A stretch of DNA of 64,000 nt from Mycobacterium triplex (lineage in GTDB: Bacteria > Actinomycetota > Actinomycetes > Mycobacteriales > Mycobacteriaceae), in NCBI RefSeq assembly GCF_000689255.1, contig NZ_HG964446.1:2140951-2204950 (forward strand), in the 5' to 3' direction. The notes below the pieces were generated by a model that was not told the DNA's origin, made no database searches, and saw only the letters and a program-made list of their open reading frames with translations. Positions 30,224 through 39,934 of this stretch are shown in pieces. A program made the translations under genes and the position numbers. Position 1 is the stretch's first letter. Every line of letters starts with the position of its first letter.

Positions 30224-32328
30224 AGCTTGCTCCGTTCCTGCTCCATCGGGTTATCCTGCTGTTCAACGGTTTTGGTGCCGTCCGGGTGAGCGGGCCACCA
30301 GATGTGATCGCCGATCAGGGCGAACAGCGCGGGAATGACGAGCGTGCGCACCACGAAGGTGTCGAGCAGGATTCCCAGGCCGACGATGATGCCGAGCTGG
30401 CTGAGCACGATCAGCGGCAACACCCCGAGCACACCGAAGACCGCCGCCAAAACGATTCCCGCGCTGGTGATCACGCCGCCGGTGGCCGACACCGCACGGA
30501 TCATGCCGTCGCGTGCTCCGTGCCGCGCCGCCTCTTCGCGGGCGCGGGTAACCAGGAAGATGGTGTAGTCCACGCCGAGGGCCGCCAGGAACAGGAACGC
30601 GAACAGCGGGGTGCTGTTGTCCAGCGCCGGAAACCCGAAGACGTGCAAGCTCGTCCAGCCGCCGAGACCCAGCGCCGCCAGCGCGCCGAGAATCGTCGCC
30701 GAGAGCAGGTTGGGCGGCGCGAGGGCCGAGCGCAGCAGCACGAACAGGACGACGAGAATCACCGCGAGGATCGCCGGGATCAGCATCAGCCGATCGCGCA
30801 CTGCGGCATCGCGAACGTCGAGCGCCTGGGCGTCGGGTCCGCCGACCAGCGCGGCCGGGGCGACGGATTTCGCCGAATTGCGAAGTGCGGCAATGGTGGC
30901 GAATGCGCGTGGCGACGACGGCCGGGCATCGGTCACTACCGACCATCGCATCAGGCCGGAGGGTGACCGGCCCGCATCGGCCACCGAGACCACACCGGGC
31001 GTAGCGGCGATCGCCGCCCGTACCTGCGAGGCCGCGGCGGTGGGCGCCACGACGAGCGTCGGGTTGGCCGTGCCGGCGGGAAAGTGCGCGGCCACCGTGG
31101 CGTAGCCGGACACCGAATCTGCTTGCACCCGGAACTGTTCGATCTGCGACAGGCCGATTCGGGTCCCCAGCAATCCGCCGGCCAGTGCGGCCAGCACCGC
31201 GATCGAGATCGCGGCGACGACGGCGGGACGACGGGCCACCCGTTGTGCGACCCGGTGCCAGGCCCCGGTGTCGGGGGTGGCCGCACCGTCGGGCCGGGGA
31301 ACCAGCGGCCAGAACAGTCGTCGGCCGCACCACGCGAGCAGCGGTGCCAGCACCACCAGGACGGACAGCGCGGCGACCACCAGCGCGCAGGCCGCCAGCG
31401 CTCCCAGGCTGCGGGTGCTCGGCGTCGACGCGAACAGCAGGGTGAGCAGCGCCAGCACCACGGTGGCATTGCTGGCGACGATGGCCGGTCCGGCCCTGCG
31501 CACCGCCAGGCGCAGCGCGTCGCGGTGGTCGGTGTGGCTGCGAAGTTCTTGCCGGTAGCGGGAAATCAGCAGCAGCGCGTAATTGGTGCCCGCGCCGAAC
31601 ACCAGCACGCTGGTGATCCCGGAGGTGGCGCCGTCGAAGCTCAGCCCGGTCAGCGACGCCACCGCGGTGCCCACTGCCGCCGCGACCCGGTCGGCGAGGC
31701 CGATCACCAGCAGCGGTGCCAGCCACAGCACCGGTGAGCGGTAGGTGGCGATCAACAGCAGTGCCACCACGCAGGCCGTCACCGCCAGCAGGGTGATGTT
31801 GGCGTCGGCGAACGCGTCGGCGATATCGGCGGCGAATGCCGGGCCGCCGGTGACGTGTGTCCGCAGATCCGCGGGCAGGCCGGTGTGGGCGGCGCTGCGC
31901 AGCGCGGCGACTCCCTCGCCCAGCACCACGCCGGACAGGTCGGCGCGGATGGGCACCACGCCGATGGCCGCCTTGCCGTCCGCCGCGACGATCGGTGGCT
32001 GCGGGTCGGCCGCGCCGAACGGCGCGACGACGCCCTGCATGCGGTCGCGGGCCGCCCGGGCCGCGGCCACGTCGGCGCTGTCCAGCGGCGCCCCGTCGGC
32101 GCGGCTGACCACCAGCAGCAGCGGAACCCGATCGCCCCCGGGGAATTGGCGGGCCAGGGCGTCGACCCTGGCGGAGTCGGAGTCGGAAGGCACCGACAGC
32201 GGCGCCTGACCGGCCGAGGCGTTCGCGCCGATCACCACGATGAAGCCGATACCCAGCAGGACGGCGGCCAAGCCGAGTCGCCACGAACGCCGGCCGGTCA
32301 CGGCGGCGGCCAGACTCTCCCACACCAC
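30220..32328 (-). CDS. MMPL/RND-family membrane transporter
   Basis: A 702-residue MMPL-domain protein, about 12 membrane helices in two repeats of 1+5. The first helix is LGLAAVLLGIGFIVVIGANA. The characteristic pore regions are VFGAGTNYALLLISRYRQE (first half) and FLAALGVDYTIFLVTRAREE (second half). It resembles the YdfJ/ActII-3 group, smaller than classical MmpL of about 950 residues and with no MmpS partner. Probable export of a lipid or hydrophobic compound by proton motive force; substrate unknown. It is the first gene of the MMPL-TspO-photolyase operon; start GTG 32328. Confidence 0.9.
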   Translation of the reverse strand: MVWESLAAAVTGRRSWRLGLAAVLLGIGFIVVIGANASAGQAPLSVPSDSDSARVDALARQFPGGDRVPLLLVVSRADGAPLDSADVAAARAARDRMQGVVAPFGAADPQPPIVAADGKAAIGVVPIRADLSGVVLGEGVAALRSAAHTGLPADLRTHVTGGPAFAADIADAFADANITLLAVTACVVALLLIATYRSPVLWLAPLLVIGLADRVAAAVGTAVASLTGLSFDGATSGITSVLVFGAGTNYALLLISRYRQELRSHTDHRDALRLAVRRAGPAIVASNATVVLALLTLLFASTPSTRSLGALAACALVVAALSVLVVLAPLLAWCGRRLFWPLVPRPDGAATPDTGAWHRVAQRVARRPAVVAAISIAVLAALAGGLLGTRIGLSQIEQFRVQADSVSGYATVAAHFPAGTANPTLVVAPTAAASQVRAAIAATPGVVSVADAGRSPSGLMRWSVVTDARPSSPRAFATIAALRNSAKSVAPAALVGGPDAQALDVRDAAVRDRLMLIPAILAVILVVLFVLLRSALAPPNLLSATILGALAALGLGGWTSLHVFGFPALDNSTPLFAFLFLAALGVDYTIFLVTRAREEAARHGARDGMIRAVSATGGVITSAGIVLAAVFGVLGVLPLIVLSQLGIIVGLGILLDTFVVRTLVIPALFALIGDHIWWPAHPDGTKTVEQQDNPMEQERSKL

Positions 32329-32361
32329 GACACCAGCGTTTCCACCATCTCAGCCGATTAA

Positions 32362-32523
32362 ACCGAGCCCGGCCTCGACACCGCCCGGCCGTTCTTCACC
32401 CCACTGGGCGCGCACACGCGCGAGGCGATGCAGCACCTGCCCGACGAGGATCTCGCGGCCGCTCATCGGGTCTTCGCCGGGATGCGACGCTTTCGGGGCG
32501 AATTGGGTGCTCCCCAGCCATGA
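32362..32523 (+). pseudogene. Possible gene remnant (53 codons, no start)
   Basis: An open frame between a TAA (32359-32361) and a TGA (32521-32523), reading TEPGLDTARPFFTPLGAHTR, then EAMQHLPDEDLAAAHRVFAG and a GELGAPQP end. It looks like real protein, helical and acidic, somewhat like the last helix of a MarR-type regulator, but has no start upstream. It may be the tail of a lost gene. Identity is not established. Confidence 0.25.
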
Positions 32524-32596
32524 TTCGGGCGCCGCTGGGTGAGCGCCCGGCATCCGGAGTGTTTGATCGGTGTTCGGGCCGCATCGCGACCCAGCG

Positions 32597-33949
32597 CTAC
32601 CGGGAGCGTCCGAGCAGGTGACGCAGGGCCCCATCCAGGTCGGGTTGGCGGAACCGGTGGCCCGCGTCGGCCAGCCGCTGCGGGGCGACGCGCTGACTGG
32701 CACACGCCAGTTCGCGGGCGCCCTGCTCGCCCAGCAATATTCGCGGTCCCAGCGACGGAACGGGCAGCAATGCCGGCCGACGCAGCACGCGGGCCAGAGT
32801 GCGGGTGTACTCGGTGTTGTGAACCGGTTGCGGGGCAACGGCATTCACCGGACCCGACAGCGTGGTGTCCCAGAGGGCGCGGTGATACACGTCGATCAGG
32901 TCGTCAATCCCGATCCAGGACAACCACTGTCGGCCAGTGCCGAGCCGGCCGCCCAGCCCCGCGCGGAACAGTGGACGCATCAGCTTCAGCGTGCCGCCGC
33001 GGGGCGATTGCACGATGCCGGTGCGCACCCGCACCACCCGCGCCCCGGCCTGGGTGGCCGGCGCGGTTGCGTCCTCCCAGTCGGCGACGACGTCGGCCAG
33101 AAATCCGTCGCCGCGCTCGCTTGCCTCGGTGAGCATCTCGTCGCCGCGGTCGTATCCGTAGTAGCCGATGGCCGACGCGCAGATCAGCACCGGCGGGCCG
33201 GCCGCGGTGCGGGCAAGCAGTTCGGCCAGTCGACGTGTTGGCCCAATCCTGCTGTCGCGCACCGTATTCCGATGATCGTCGGTGAATCGGCCGGCAATCG
33301 AGGCGCCGGCCAGATGAATGACCGCGTCGACCCCGGTCAACAGCTCCGGGTCCGGATCGTCGGGATTCCACCGGCGTTCGTTGCCGTGCGGGCTGTGGCG
33401 CACGAGTGGGATGACCTGATGTCCGCCGGTACGCAAGAACGCCGACAGCGCCGAACCGACCAGTCCGGACGACCCGGTGACCGCCACGGTCAACGGGCCC
33501 AGACCATGCCGGGCCGCCACCCGGTGGGCGGCCAGGTCGTCGGCCAGCTGGCGGTGGCGGTAGACGAACATCGGGCGCAACACGGCGCCGGGCACCGGCG
33601 TCTCGACGCGGTCGATCACCTCGGTCCGGTCGTCACCGAGGTCGTCGAATTCGTGGATGTGCCGCCACCGCACGGCGACCCGGGCCGGCAGCGAGGCCGG
33701 CCCGTCGCCGCCGATGGTGTCGACGAAGCGCCGCGGCGGGTCGTAGCCGTCGGCCTGGTGCTCGGCCACCCAGCGCAGCCCAGCCGGCAGGGCCAGCTCG
33801 GCCCGCCCGTCCTTGAGTGAGGACGCCTCGGTGACCAGCCGCATCGGCGACCACGGCGGACAGAGCCGCTCGAAGGCACCCGGGCGTGCGTACCACGCGA
33901 ACACGTCTTCGCGCGGCGCGTCGACGACGCTCGAATATTGCAGTCCCAT
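32597..33949 (-). CDS. SRPBCC domain fused to TIGR01777-type epimerase
   Basis: A 450-residue two-domain protein. Residues 1-140 are an SRPBCC domain (YSSVVDAPREDVFAWYARPG). Residues 150-450 are an extended SDR of the TIGR01777/SulA (YfcH) group: TVAVTGSSGLVGSALSAFLR, AVIHLAGASIAGRFTDDHRN, the YYGYDRG region and the C-terminal DUF1731 tail (RILLGEQGARELACASQRV). The SDR family is NAD(P)-binding, physiological reaction unknown. This fusion is common in actinobacteria and often sits near photolyase genes. It is in the same orientation as the MMPL operon, 268 bases upstream of it. Confidence 0.87.
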   Translation of the reverse strand: MGLQYSSVVDAPREDVFAWYARPGAFERLCPPWSPMRLVTEASSLKDGRAELALPAGLRWVAEHQADGYDPPRRFVDTIGGDGPASLPARVAVRWRHIHEFDDLGDDRTEVIDRVETPVPGAVLRPMFVYRHRQLADDLAAHRVAARHGLGPLTVAVTGSSGLVGSALSAFLRTGGHQVIPLVRHSPHGNERRWNPDDPDPELLTGVDAVIHLAGASIAGRFTDDHRNTVRDSRIGPTRRLAELLARTAAGPPVLICASAIGYYGYDRGDEMLTEASERGDGFLADVVADWEDATAPATQAGARVVRVRTGIVQSPRGGTLKLMRPLFRAGLGGRLGTGRQWLSWIGIDDLIDVYHRALWDTTLSGPVNAVAPQPVHNTEYTRTLARVLRRPALLPVPSLGPRILLGEQGARELACASQRVAPQRLADAGHRFRQPDLDGALRHLLGRSR

Positions 33950-33989
33950 GGTGTCCAGGGTTACCCAATGCCGGCGAGAGCATGCCTCG

Positions 33990-34309
33990 CTGCCGGCCGA
34001 CGACCCCGAATACTTCGACGTGCCCTACCGCGGCGTCACCGCGTATGCCCGGACCAAGCGCATGCAGGTGGCGCTGACCCCGATCCTGGCCCGGCACTGG
34101 GCCGACGACGACGTCCGCGTCTACGCCATGCACCCCCGGTGGTCCGACACTCCCGGGGTGGCGACGTCGCTCCCGGCTTTCCGGGCGCTCACCGGTCCGC
34201 TGCTGCGCACGCCCGAACAGGGAGCCGACACCGGACAAGGCACCGCTAACGGGAGCGCGAACGCCTCTGGCGCTACTGCGCCTATTCGGTCGGGATCGAC
34301 AACGCGTGA
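33990..34309 (+). pseudogene. Remnant of a short-chain dehydrogenase
   Basis: The C-terminal half of an SDR without an N-terminus. It reads DDPEYFDVPYRGVTAYARTK (catalytic Tyr and Lys), RHWADDDVRVYAMHPRWSDT and TGPLLRTPEQGADT. Then the frame is lost; the natural C-terminus reappears in another frame as RERERLWRYCAYSVGIDNA with TGA at 34307-34309. So about 150 N-terminal codons are missing and a further segment is deleted near 34233. It overlaps nothing and ends just before the convergent glycosyltransferase gene. Confidence 0.75.
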
Positions 34310-34312
34310 GGC

Positions 34313-35560
34313 TCAGCGGTCGGGCAGCGCGTGCTCGGTGATCGGCAACCGGGGCAGTTGCTGACGCTCGCCGCGCTTGGCCGCCACATACACCTGAGCG
34401 GTCTGGCCTGCCACCGTCTGCCAATCGAAGTCAGAGGTGAGCCGTTCGCGGGCGGCGCGGGCGCGCCGCTGCGCGGCCTCGGGATCGTCGAGCACGGTGC
34501 GCACCGCCGCGGCCAGCGCCGCCACGTCGCGCGGCGGGCACGACACCCCGGTCTGCCCGTTGATCACCGCTTCGCCCAGGCCGCCGATGTTGGAGGTCAC
34601 CAGCGGGGTACCGGCCGCGGCGGCCTCCAGCGCGACGAGCCCGAACGGCTCGTAGTGGCTGGGGAAAACCGCGGCGTCGGCGCGATGCAGCGCCGCCAAC
34701 AGTTCGTCGTGGTGCAGGTGGCCGACGAAGCGAGTTGCCTTGAGCACCCGGTGTTTACGGGCCTGCTCGACGAGCCGGTCCTGCTGGGTTCCGTCGCCGG
34801 CGATGGTCAACGTGGTGCCGGGGTTGGTGCGCCTGACCCGCGGCAGCGCGGCGATCAGGTCCTGCACGCCTTTCTCGTACTCGAGGCGCCCCACGTAGAG
34901 GAGTTCGGCCGGCCCGGTGCGGGGCCGCCGCCGCGGCGCGAACGGCCAACGCGCCGCGTCGATTCCGTTGCGGATCACCGTGGTTTCGGCCAGGCCGGGA
35001 CCGAAGAGCTCGGTGATCTCGTCGCTCATCGACGCCGAACAGGTGATCAGCGAATCGGATTCACGCACCAGCCACGATTCGACCGCGTGCACCTGGCGGC
35101 TGATCGCTCCGGAGACCCAGCCCGAATGCCGACCGGCCTCGGTCGCGTGGATCGTGGAAACCATTGGCACGTCATAGAATTGGGCAAGAGCAATCGCGGG
35201 GTGGGCGACCAGCCAATCGTGGGCGTGCACCACGTCGGGACGCCACGGCCGGGAAGAGCCCGGTTTCTTCAGAGTGAGCCCGGCGCGGATCATGGCGTGA
35301 CCCATCGCCAGCGTCCAGGCCATCATGTCTGTGCCGAAAGTGAATTCGTGCGGATCCTGGGCGGCCGCGATTACCCGCACGCCCTCGCGGATCTCGTCGG
35401 ACGAGGGGTGGGTGCTGGGGTCGGTGCCCGTCGGGCGGCGTGACAACACCACTACGTCGTGCCCGGCGGCGGCCAGCGCGATCGACAGATGATGCACGTG
35501 GCGGCCCAGCCCGCCGATCACGACCGGCGGATACTCCCACGACACCATCAGGATTCTCAT
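34313..35560 (-). CDS. Family 4 glycosyltransferase (Rv3032, MGLP/glycogen alpha-glucan)
   Basis: A 415-residue GT-B glycosyltransferase. It starts MRILMVSWEYPPVVIGGLGR, the ADP-glucose synthase-like Gly loop; the C-terminal donor site shows VGRLEYEKGVQDLIAAL and the E-x7-E motif PSHYEPFGLVALEAAAAG. In M. tuberculosis, Rv3032 elongates alpha-1,4-glucan for methylglucose lipopolysaccharide. ATG 35560 overlaps the end of the upstream GH57 gene by 4 bases (ATGA), marking an operon Rv3030-Rv3031-Rv3032. The frame is open further upstream but that is within the GH57 gene. Confidence 0.93.
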   Translation of the reverse strand: MRILMVSWEYPPVVIGGLGRHVHHLSIALAAAGHDVVVLSRRPTGTDPSTHPSSDEIREGVRVIAAAQDPHEFTFGTDMMAWTLAMGHAMIRAGLTLKKPGSSRPWRPDVVHAHDWLVAHPAIALAQFYDVPMVSTIHATEAGRHSGWVSGAISRQVHAVESWLVRESDSLITCSASMSDEITELFGPGLAETTVIRNGIDAARWPFAPRRRPRTGPAELLYVGRLEYEKGVQDLIAALPRVRRTNPGTTLTIAGDGTQQDRLVEQARKHRVLKATRFVGHLHHDELLAALHRADAAVFPSHYEPFGLVALEAAAAGTPLVTSNIGGLGEAVINGQTGVSCPPRDVAALAAAVRTVLDDPEAAQRRARAARERLTSDFDWQTVAGQTAQVYVAAKRGERQQLPRLPITEHALPDR

Positions 35561-37131
35561 CGGGGCAGCCTCCGGGCATCCAGGGCGCCGAACAGACCGT
35601 CGGCGCGGCCCCACCCGTCGGCCAGCCGCTGCGCGGTATCGCGGTGGCCCGAGGCCAGCGCTCCCGCGATCTCGCGGGTGGCGTGCGCGTGCAGGTGCGC
35701 GCGGTAGCGCGCGTAATCGGCCGCCGAGTCCTTGCTGACCATGAACGGCCAGTCGCTGGACACGGTCAGCAGGGTCTCGCGCAGGATCTGGTCGGCCACG
35801 CGGTCGCGGGGGGTGGGCCCGTCGGAGTTCTGCGACAGGGCCTTGTCGACGGTGCTCAGCGCGGTGTCGACGACCTCGGTGTTGAGCTGGACCAGGTCGG
35901 CGACCTTCTCGCCGGCCCACACCTGCCAGTCCTTGCCGGAGCCCCACGAGCTCGGCGGCAGCGCGACCGGCGCGCCGACGAATCCGCCGGACAGCGCGTC
36001 GCTCAGGGTGCCGACCCGCACCCCGGCGGCCGGCAGCGCCCGCAGCACCCGCGCCAGCCAGGTCGGGCCCTCGTACCACCAGTGGCCGAACAGTTCGGTG
36101 TCGAAGGCGGCGACGACGTGCGCGGGCCGCCCGATGCGCTCTGACTCGCTGTGCAGCCGGTTGCGCACGACTTCGACGAAGTCGGCGACATGGACGTCGA
36201 CGGCGCGGTCGGCGCGTTCGGGATCATAGGGCGCTTTGGCATCGGAGGACACGTTGCGGCCGGTGACCCGGGCCGGCTTGAGCCCGGTGAGGTGGTCGTA
36301 GGTGTGGAAGTCGCGGTAGGCGGCGTGCCCGGGGTAGCCGGATTTCGGCGACCACACCCGGTAGCTGACCTGCAGGTCGCGCCCGAAGGCGACGACGCCG
36401 GTGTCGCCCACGGGCCGGCCCAGCGCGGTGTCGCCGTGCAGCGACGGGCCGTCGACCATGAAGTGGGTGACCCCGGCGGCCGTGTACTCGGTTTCTAGGC
36501 CCGGGGCATAAGCGCATTCGGGCGCCCAGATGCCGCCGGGGGTGTGCGCCAGCCGCAACTGCGCGTCGGCCAGGCCTTCGCGCAGCGCGAATTCGCGCAG
36601 CCGCGGGGCCAGCAGCGGCTGGAACGGGTGGGCCAGCGGGCCGCCGAGCAACTCCACGGCCCCCGCGTCGATCAGGCTGCGCAGCAGTGGGCTGCCGCCG
36701 TGTTGCCACAGCTTGGCGAAGTCGTCGAGCGCACGGTCTGCCTCCGCGCATTCGCGGATCCCGAACTCCCGCAACGCGTCTGGTGTGCAGGATTGGTAGC
36801 CGGCCGACTTCGACTTGGGAATCGATCGCACGCTGGCGGCTTCGGCGGCTCGCAGCCGCCAGTTGGCCAGCCAGTGGTGCATGCCGTCGAGGCAGTACGG
36901 GTCGTCGAGCTGGGCGTTGACCACCGGGGTGATGCCCAGGGTGATTAGCCGGTGACGATCCTCGTCGGCCAGGGCGCGCAGCACCCGCAGCAGCGGCAGA
37001 TACGCGGCGGCCCAGCTCTGGTAGAGCCATTCCTCGCCGACCGGCCAGCGGCCATGGTGGGCCAGCCAGGGCAGGTGGGTATGCAGCACCAGCGTGAACA
37101 TGCCGGGCACCGGTGTCGCGGAATCGCTCAC
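35557..37131 (-). CDS. GH57 alpha-glucan branching enzyme (Rv3031)
   Basis: A 524-residue glycoside hydrolase family 57 protein with a C-terminal DUF1957 region. It starts near MFTLVLHTHLPWLAHHGRWP (conserved region 1). The nucleophile Glu is in GGIWAPECAYAPG and the acid Asp in AFDTELFGHWWYEGP. It likely adds or remodels alpha-1,6 branches on the MGLP glucan made by the downstream glycosyltransferase. GTG 37131 overlaps the upstream methyltransferase stop (GTGA); the frame upstream of it is unused. Length matches Rv3031. Confidence 0.92.
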   Translation of the reverse strand: MSDSATPVPGMFTLVLHTHLPWLAHHGRWPVGEEWLYQSWAAAYLPLLRVLRALADEDRHRLITLGITPVVNAQLDDPYCLDGMHHWLANWRLRAAEAASVRSIPKSKSAGYQSCTPDALREFGIRECAEADRALDDFAKLWQHGGSPLLRSLIDAGAVELLGGPLAHPFQPLLAPRLREFALREGLADAQLRLAHTPGGIWAPECAYAPGLETEYTAAGVTHFMVDGPSLHGDTALGRPVGDTGVVAFGRDLQVSYRVWSPKSGYPGHAAYRDFHTYDHLTGLKPARVTGRNVSSDAKAPYDPERADRAVDVHVADFVEVVRNRLHSESERIGRPAHVVAAFDTELFGHWWYEGPTWLARVLRALPAAGVRVGTLSDALSGGFVGAPVALPPSSWGSGKDWQVWAGEKVADLVQLNTEVVDTALSTVDKALSQNSDGPTPRDRVADQILRETLLTVSSDWPFMVSKDSAADYARYRAHLHAHATREIAGALASGHRDTAQRLADGWGRADGLFGALDARRLPR

Positions 37132-37913
37132 GGCCGCACCGCGATCGCGATCAGATCCAGGCTGTCGTCGATGTCGCAATCATCGGCCGCGATCAGGTCG
37201 AAGTCGTCGATGGTGACCGCGGCGACGTCGGCGGCCAGCTGCGGCGGCCACGGTGCATCGGTGACCGCGCGCTCGATCTGCGCGTCGATGATCGAACCGC
37301 CGTGCCGCGAATCCATCTCGCGCAGCCGCGCGCCGTGAAACAGCCCGCTGACCGCGACCCGGGTGAACCCGGCGTCGACCAGCAGCTCGGTCAGCTCGTC
37401 GGCGTTTAATTCCCGGGTGTGAAACGGGTTGATCGGGGTGTCGCGGCCCGGGGAGAAGGTGATGCGGTTGGGCGTCGACATCATCAGTAGCCCGGACGGC
37501 CGCAGCACCCGGGCGCATTCTTTGGCGAATTGGGTCTGGTCCCACAGGTGCTCGATGACCTGGAAGTTCACCACGACGTCCATCGACGCGTCGGGCAGCG
37601 GCAGCTCGGCCAGGTTGGCCTGCATGACTTCCACCCGGGGGTAGCGGGCGCGGACATGGGCCACCGCCGCCTCGTCGTAGTCCACCGCGACGACCCGCCG
37701 AGCGGTCTCGGCGATCAAATCGGCACCGTAACCTTCGCCACATCCGGCCTCGAGCACGTCACGGCCCACACAGTGGTTTGCCAGTCGCTGGTACACCACT
37801 TGATGGCGGCGGAACCAGTAGTTCTCGATGTCCAGGTCAGGGATCGTGCGCTCGCCCGTCAGCGTCAACACCGGTGGGGCGCCGTGGGGAACTTCGGGGA
37901 CAAATGCGCTCAT
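37128..37913 (-). CDS. SAM-dependent methyltransferase (Rv3030)
   Basis: A 261-residue class I methyltransferase. Motif I is VLEAGCGEGYGADLIAETA, then VVAVDYDEAAVAHVR, and the motif IV region is MDVVVNFQVIEHLWDQ. The acidic C-terminus (DDCDIDDSLDLIAIAV) is typical of Rv3030. It has been proposed as an O-methyltransferase for MGLP glucose units; this is inference from the cluster. It is the first gene of the Rv3030-Rv3031-Rv3032 operon, divergent from etfB across a 228-base promoter region. Confidence 0.9.
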   Translation of the reverse strand: MSAFVPEVPHGAPPVLTLTGERTIPDLDIENYWFRRHQVVYQRLANHCVGRDVLEAGCGEGYGADLIAETARRVVAVDYDEAAVAHVRARYPRVEVMQANLAELPLPDASMDVVVNFQVIEHLWDQTQFAKECARVLRPSGLLMMSTPNRITFSPGRDTPINPFHTRELNADELTELLVDAGFTRVAVSGLFHGARLREMDSRHGGSIIDAQIERAVTDAPWPPQLAADVAAVTIDDFDLIAADDCDIDDSLDLIAIAVRP

Positions 37914-38141
37914 TGCATAGGGAGGCTAACGCGAAGTGTCGGATTCGCGAACCGCTCAGCGGGTAGCCCCCGCTCACGAGGGGAGACAGGCCTGCAAGAA
38001 CCTGCAGTACGACCCGCTATGGTGTGAAGGCAGGCTGCACAAAGTTACCGAGTAGTAACACGACCGTGCGCTGCAAAACGCGTACTGAAAGTCTCGTAGC
38101 TGACTGCTGCGAGACTCCTTCAAGGAGGACGAACCACACTC

Positions 38142-38933
38142 ATGACGAACATCGTGGTCCTGATCAAGCAGGTCCCGGACACCTGGTCGGAGCGCAAGCT
38201 GACTGACGGCGATTACACGCTGGACCGCGAGGCCGCCGACGCTGTGCTGGACGAGATCAACGAGCGCGCCGTCGAAGAGGCCCTGCAGATTCGCGAGCGG
38301 GAAGGCGGCGAGGGCACCGTGACCGTGCTGACCGCCGGCCCCGAGCGCGCCACCGAGGCCATCCGCAAGGCCCTGTCGATGGGGGCCGACAAGGCCGTCC
38401 ACGTCAAGGACGAAGGTCTGCACGGCTCGGACGTGGTTCAGACCGCATGGGCGCTGGCACGTGCGCTGGGCACCATCGAGGGCACCGAGCTGGTCATCGC
38501 GGGTAACGAGGCCACCGACGGCACCGGCGGCGCGGTCCCGGCCATCATCGCCGAGTACCTGGGCCTGCCGCAGCTGACCCACCTGCGCAAGCTGTCGCTC
38601 GAGGGGGACAAGGTCACCGGCGAGCGCGAGACCGACGACGGCGTGTTCACGCTCGAGGCCACGCTGCCCGCGGTGGTCAGCGTCACCGAGAAGATCAACG
38701 AGCCGCGCTTCCCGTCCTTCAAGGGGATCATGGCCGCGAAGAAGAAAGAGGTCACGGTGCTGACCCTGGCCGAGATCGGCGTCGAGGGCGACGAGGTCGG
38801 GCTGGCCAACGCCGGATCGACCGTGCTGTCGTCGACTCCGAAGCCGCCGAAGACCGCGGGTGAGAAGGTCACCGACGAAGGTGAAGGCGGCAACGACATC
38901 GCCAAGTACCTGGTCGGCCAGAAGATCATCTAA
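38142..38933 (+). CDS. etfB: Electron transfer flavoprotein beta subunit
   Basis: The AMP-binding beta subunit of the heterodimeric electron transfer flavoprotein, 263 residues (FixA, Rv3029c). It starts MTNIVVLIKQVPDTWSERKL and carries the ETF beta signature VVIAGNEATDGTGGAVPAIIAE-like region. With EtfA it takes electrons from acyl-CoA dehydrogenases in beta-oxidation and passes them to EtfD and menaquinone. An AAGGAGGA ribosome site lies upstream of ATG 38142. etfA follows after 28 bases in the same operon. Confidence 0.96.
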   Translation: MTNIVVLIKQVPDTWSERKLTDGDYTLDREAADAVLDEINERAVEEALQIREREGGEGTVTVLTAGPERATEAIRKALSMGADKAVHVKDEGLHGSDVVQTAWALARALGTIEGTELVIAGNEATDGTGGAVPAIIAEYLGLPQLTHLRKLSLEGDKVTGERETDDGVFTLEATLPAVVSVTEKINEPRFPSFKGIMAAKKKEVTVLTLAEIGVEGDEVGLANAGSTVLSSTPKPPKTAGEKVTDEGEGGNDIAKYLVGQKII

Positions 38934-38961
38934 CCCACTGACGAGAAGAGCGAGATAACCC

Positions 38962-39918
38962 ATGGCTGAAGTATTGGTGCTCGTCGAGCACGCCGAAGGC
39001 GCGGTGAAGAAAGTCACCGCCGAATTGATCACTGCCGCCCGCGCTTTGGGCGAGCCGTCCGCTGTCGTCGTCGGCGCACCGGGCACGGCCGCGCCGCTGG
39101 CCGACGGGCTGAAGGAAGCCGGCGCCGCCAAGATCTACGTCGCCGAGTCCGACGATGTCGACAAGTACCTGATCACCCCGGTCGTCGACGTGCTGGCCTC
39201 GCTGGTCGAATCCGCTTCTCCGGCAGCGGTTTTGCTGGCCGCCAACGCCGACGGCAAAGAGATCGCCGGCCGGCTCGCGGCCCGGCTCGGCTCGGGCCTG
39301 CTGGTCGACGTGGTCGACGTCAAGGAAGGCAACAAGGCCGTCCACTCCATCTTCGGTGGCGCGTTCACCGTCGAGGCGCAGGCCAACGGCGACACCCCGG
39401 TGATCACCGTGCGCGCCGGTGCGATCGACGCCGAGCCGTCGGCCGGTGCGGGTGAGCAGGTCACCGTCGAGGTGCCCGCTCCCGCGGAGAACGCCACCAA
39501 GGTCACCGCCCGCGAGCCTGCGGTCGCCGGCGACCGCCCGGAGCTCACCGAGGCCACCATCGTGGTCTCCGGTGGCCGCGGTGTGGGCAGCGCGGAGAAC
39601 TTCAATGTGGTTGAGGCGCTGGCGGATTCGTTGGGTGCGGCCGTCGGTGCATCGCGTGCCGCCGTCGACTCCGGCTACTACCCGGGCCAGTTCCAGGTCG
39701 GCCAGACCGGTAAGACGGTTTCGCCCCAGCTCTACATCGCGCTGGGCATCTCGGGCGCGATCCAGCACCGGGCGGGCATGCAGACCTCGAAGACCATCGT
39801 CGCGGTCAACAAGGACGAAGAGGCACCTATCTTCGAGATCGCCGACTACGGTGTGGTGGGCGACCTGTTCAAGGTTGCTCCTCAGCTGACCGACGCGATC
39901 AAGGCCCGCAAGGGCTGA
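38962..39918 (+). CDS. etfA: Electron transfer flavoprotein alpha subunit
   Basis: The FAD-carrying alpha subunit, 318 residues (FixB, Rv3028c). The N-terminal domain starts [20 protein letters not shown]. The C-terminal FAD domain shows [18 protein letters not shown], the conserved [38 protein letters not shown] and [33 protein letters not shown] precedes the ATG. It is followed by a strong intrinsic terminator that also serves the convergent acyl carrier protein gene. Confidence 0.97.
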   Translation: MAEVLVLVEHAEGAVKKVTAELITAARALGEPSAVVVGAPGTAAPLADGLKEAGAAKIYVAESDDVDKYLITPVVDVLASLVESASPAAVLLAANADGKEIAGRLAARLGSGLLVDVVDVKEGNKAVHSIFGGAFTVEAQANGDTPVITVRAGAIDAEPSAGAGEQVTVEVPAPAENATKVTAREPAVAGDRPELTEATIVVSGGRGVGSAENFNVVEALADSLGAAVGASRAAVDSGYYPGQFQVGQTGKTVSPQLYIALGISGAIQHRAGMQTSKTIVAVNKDEEAPIFEIADYGVVGDLFKVAPQLTDAIKARKG

Positions 39919-39934
39919 TCTTCGGCTTGACGAG

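Noticed and set aside
30263..32323. 686-codon minus-strand frame alternative to the MMPL gene
   Set aside because: It is a different frame of the same region, Arg-rich and without membrane helices; the MMPL frame is clearly the real one.
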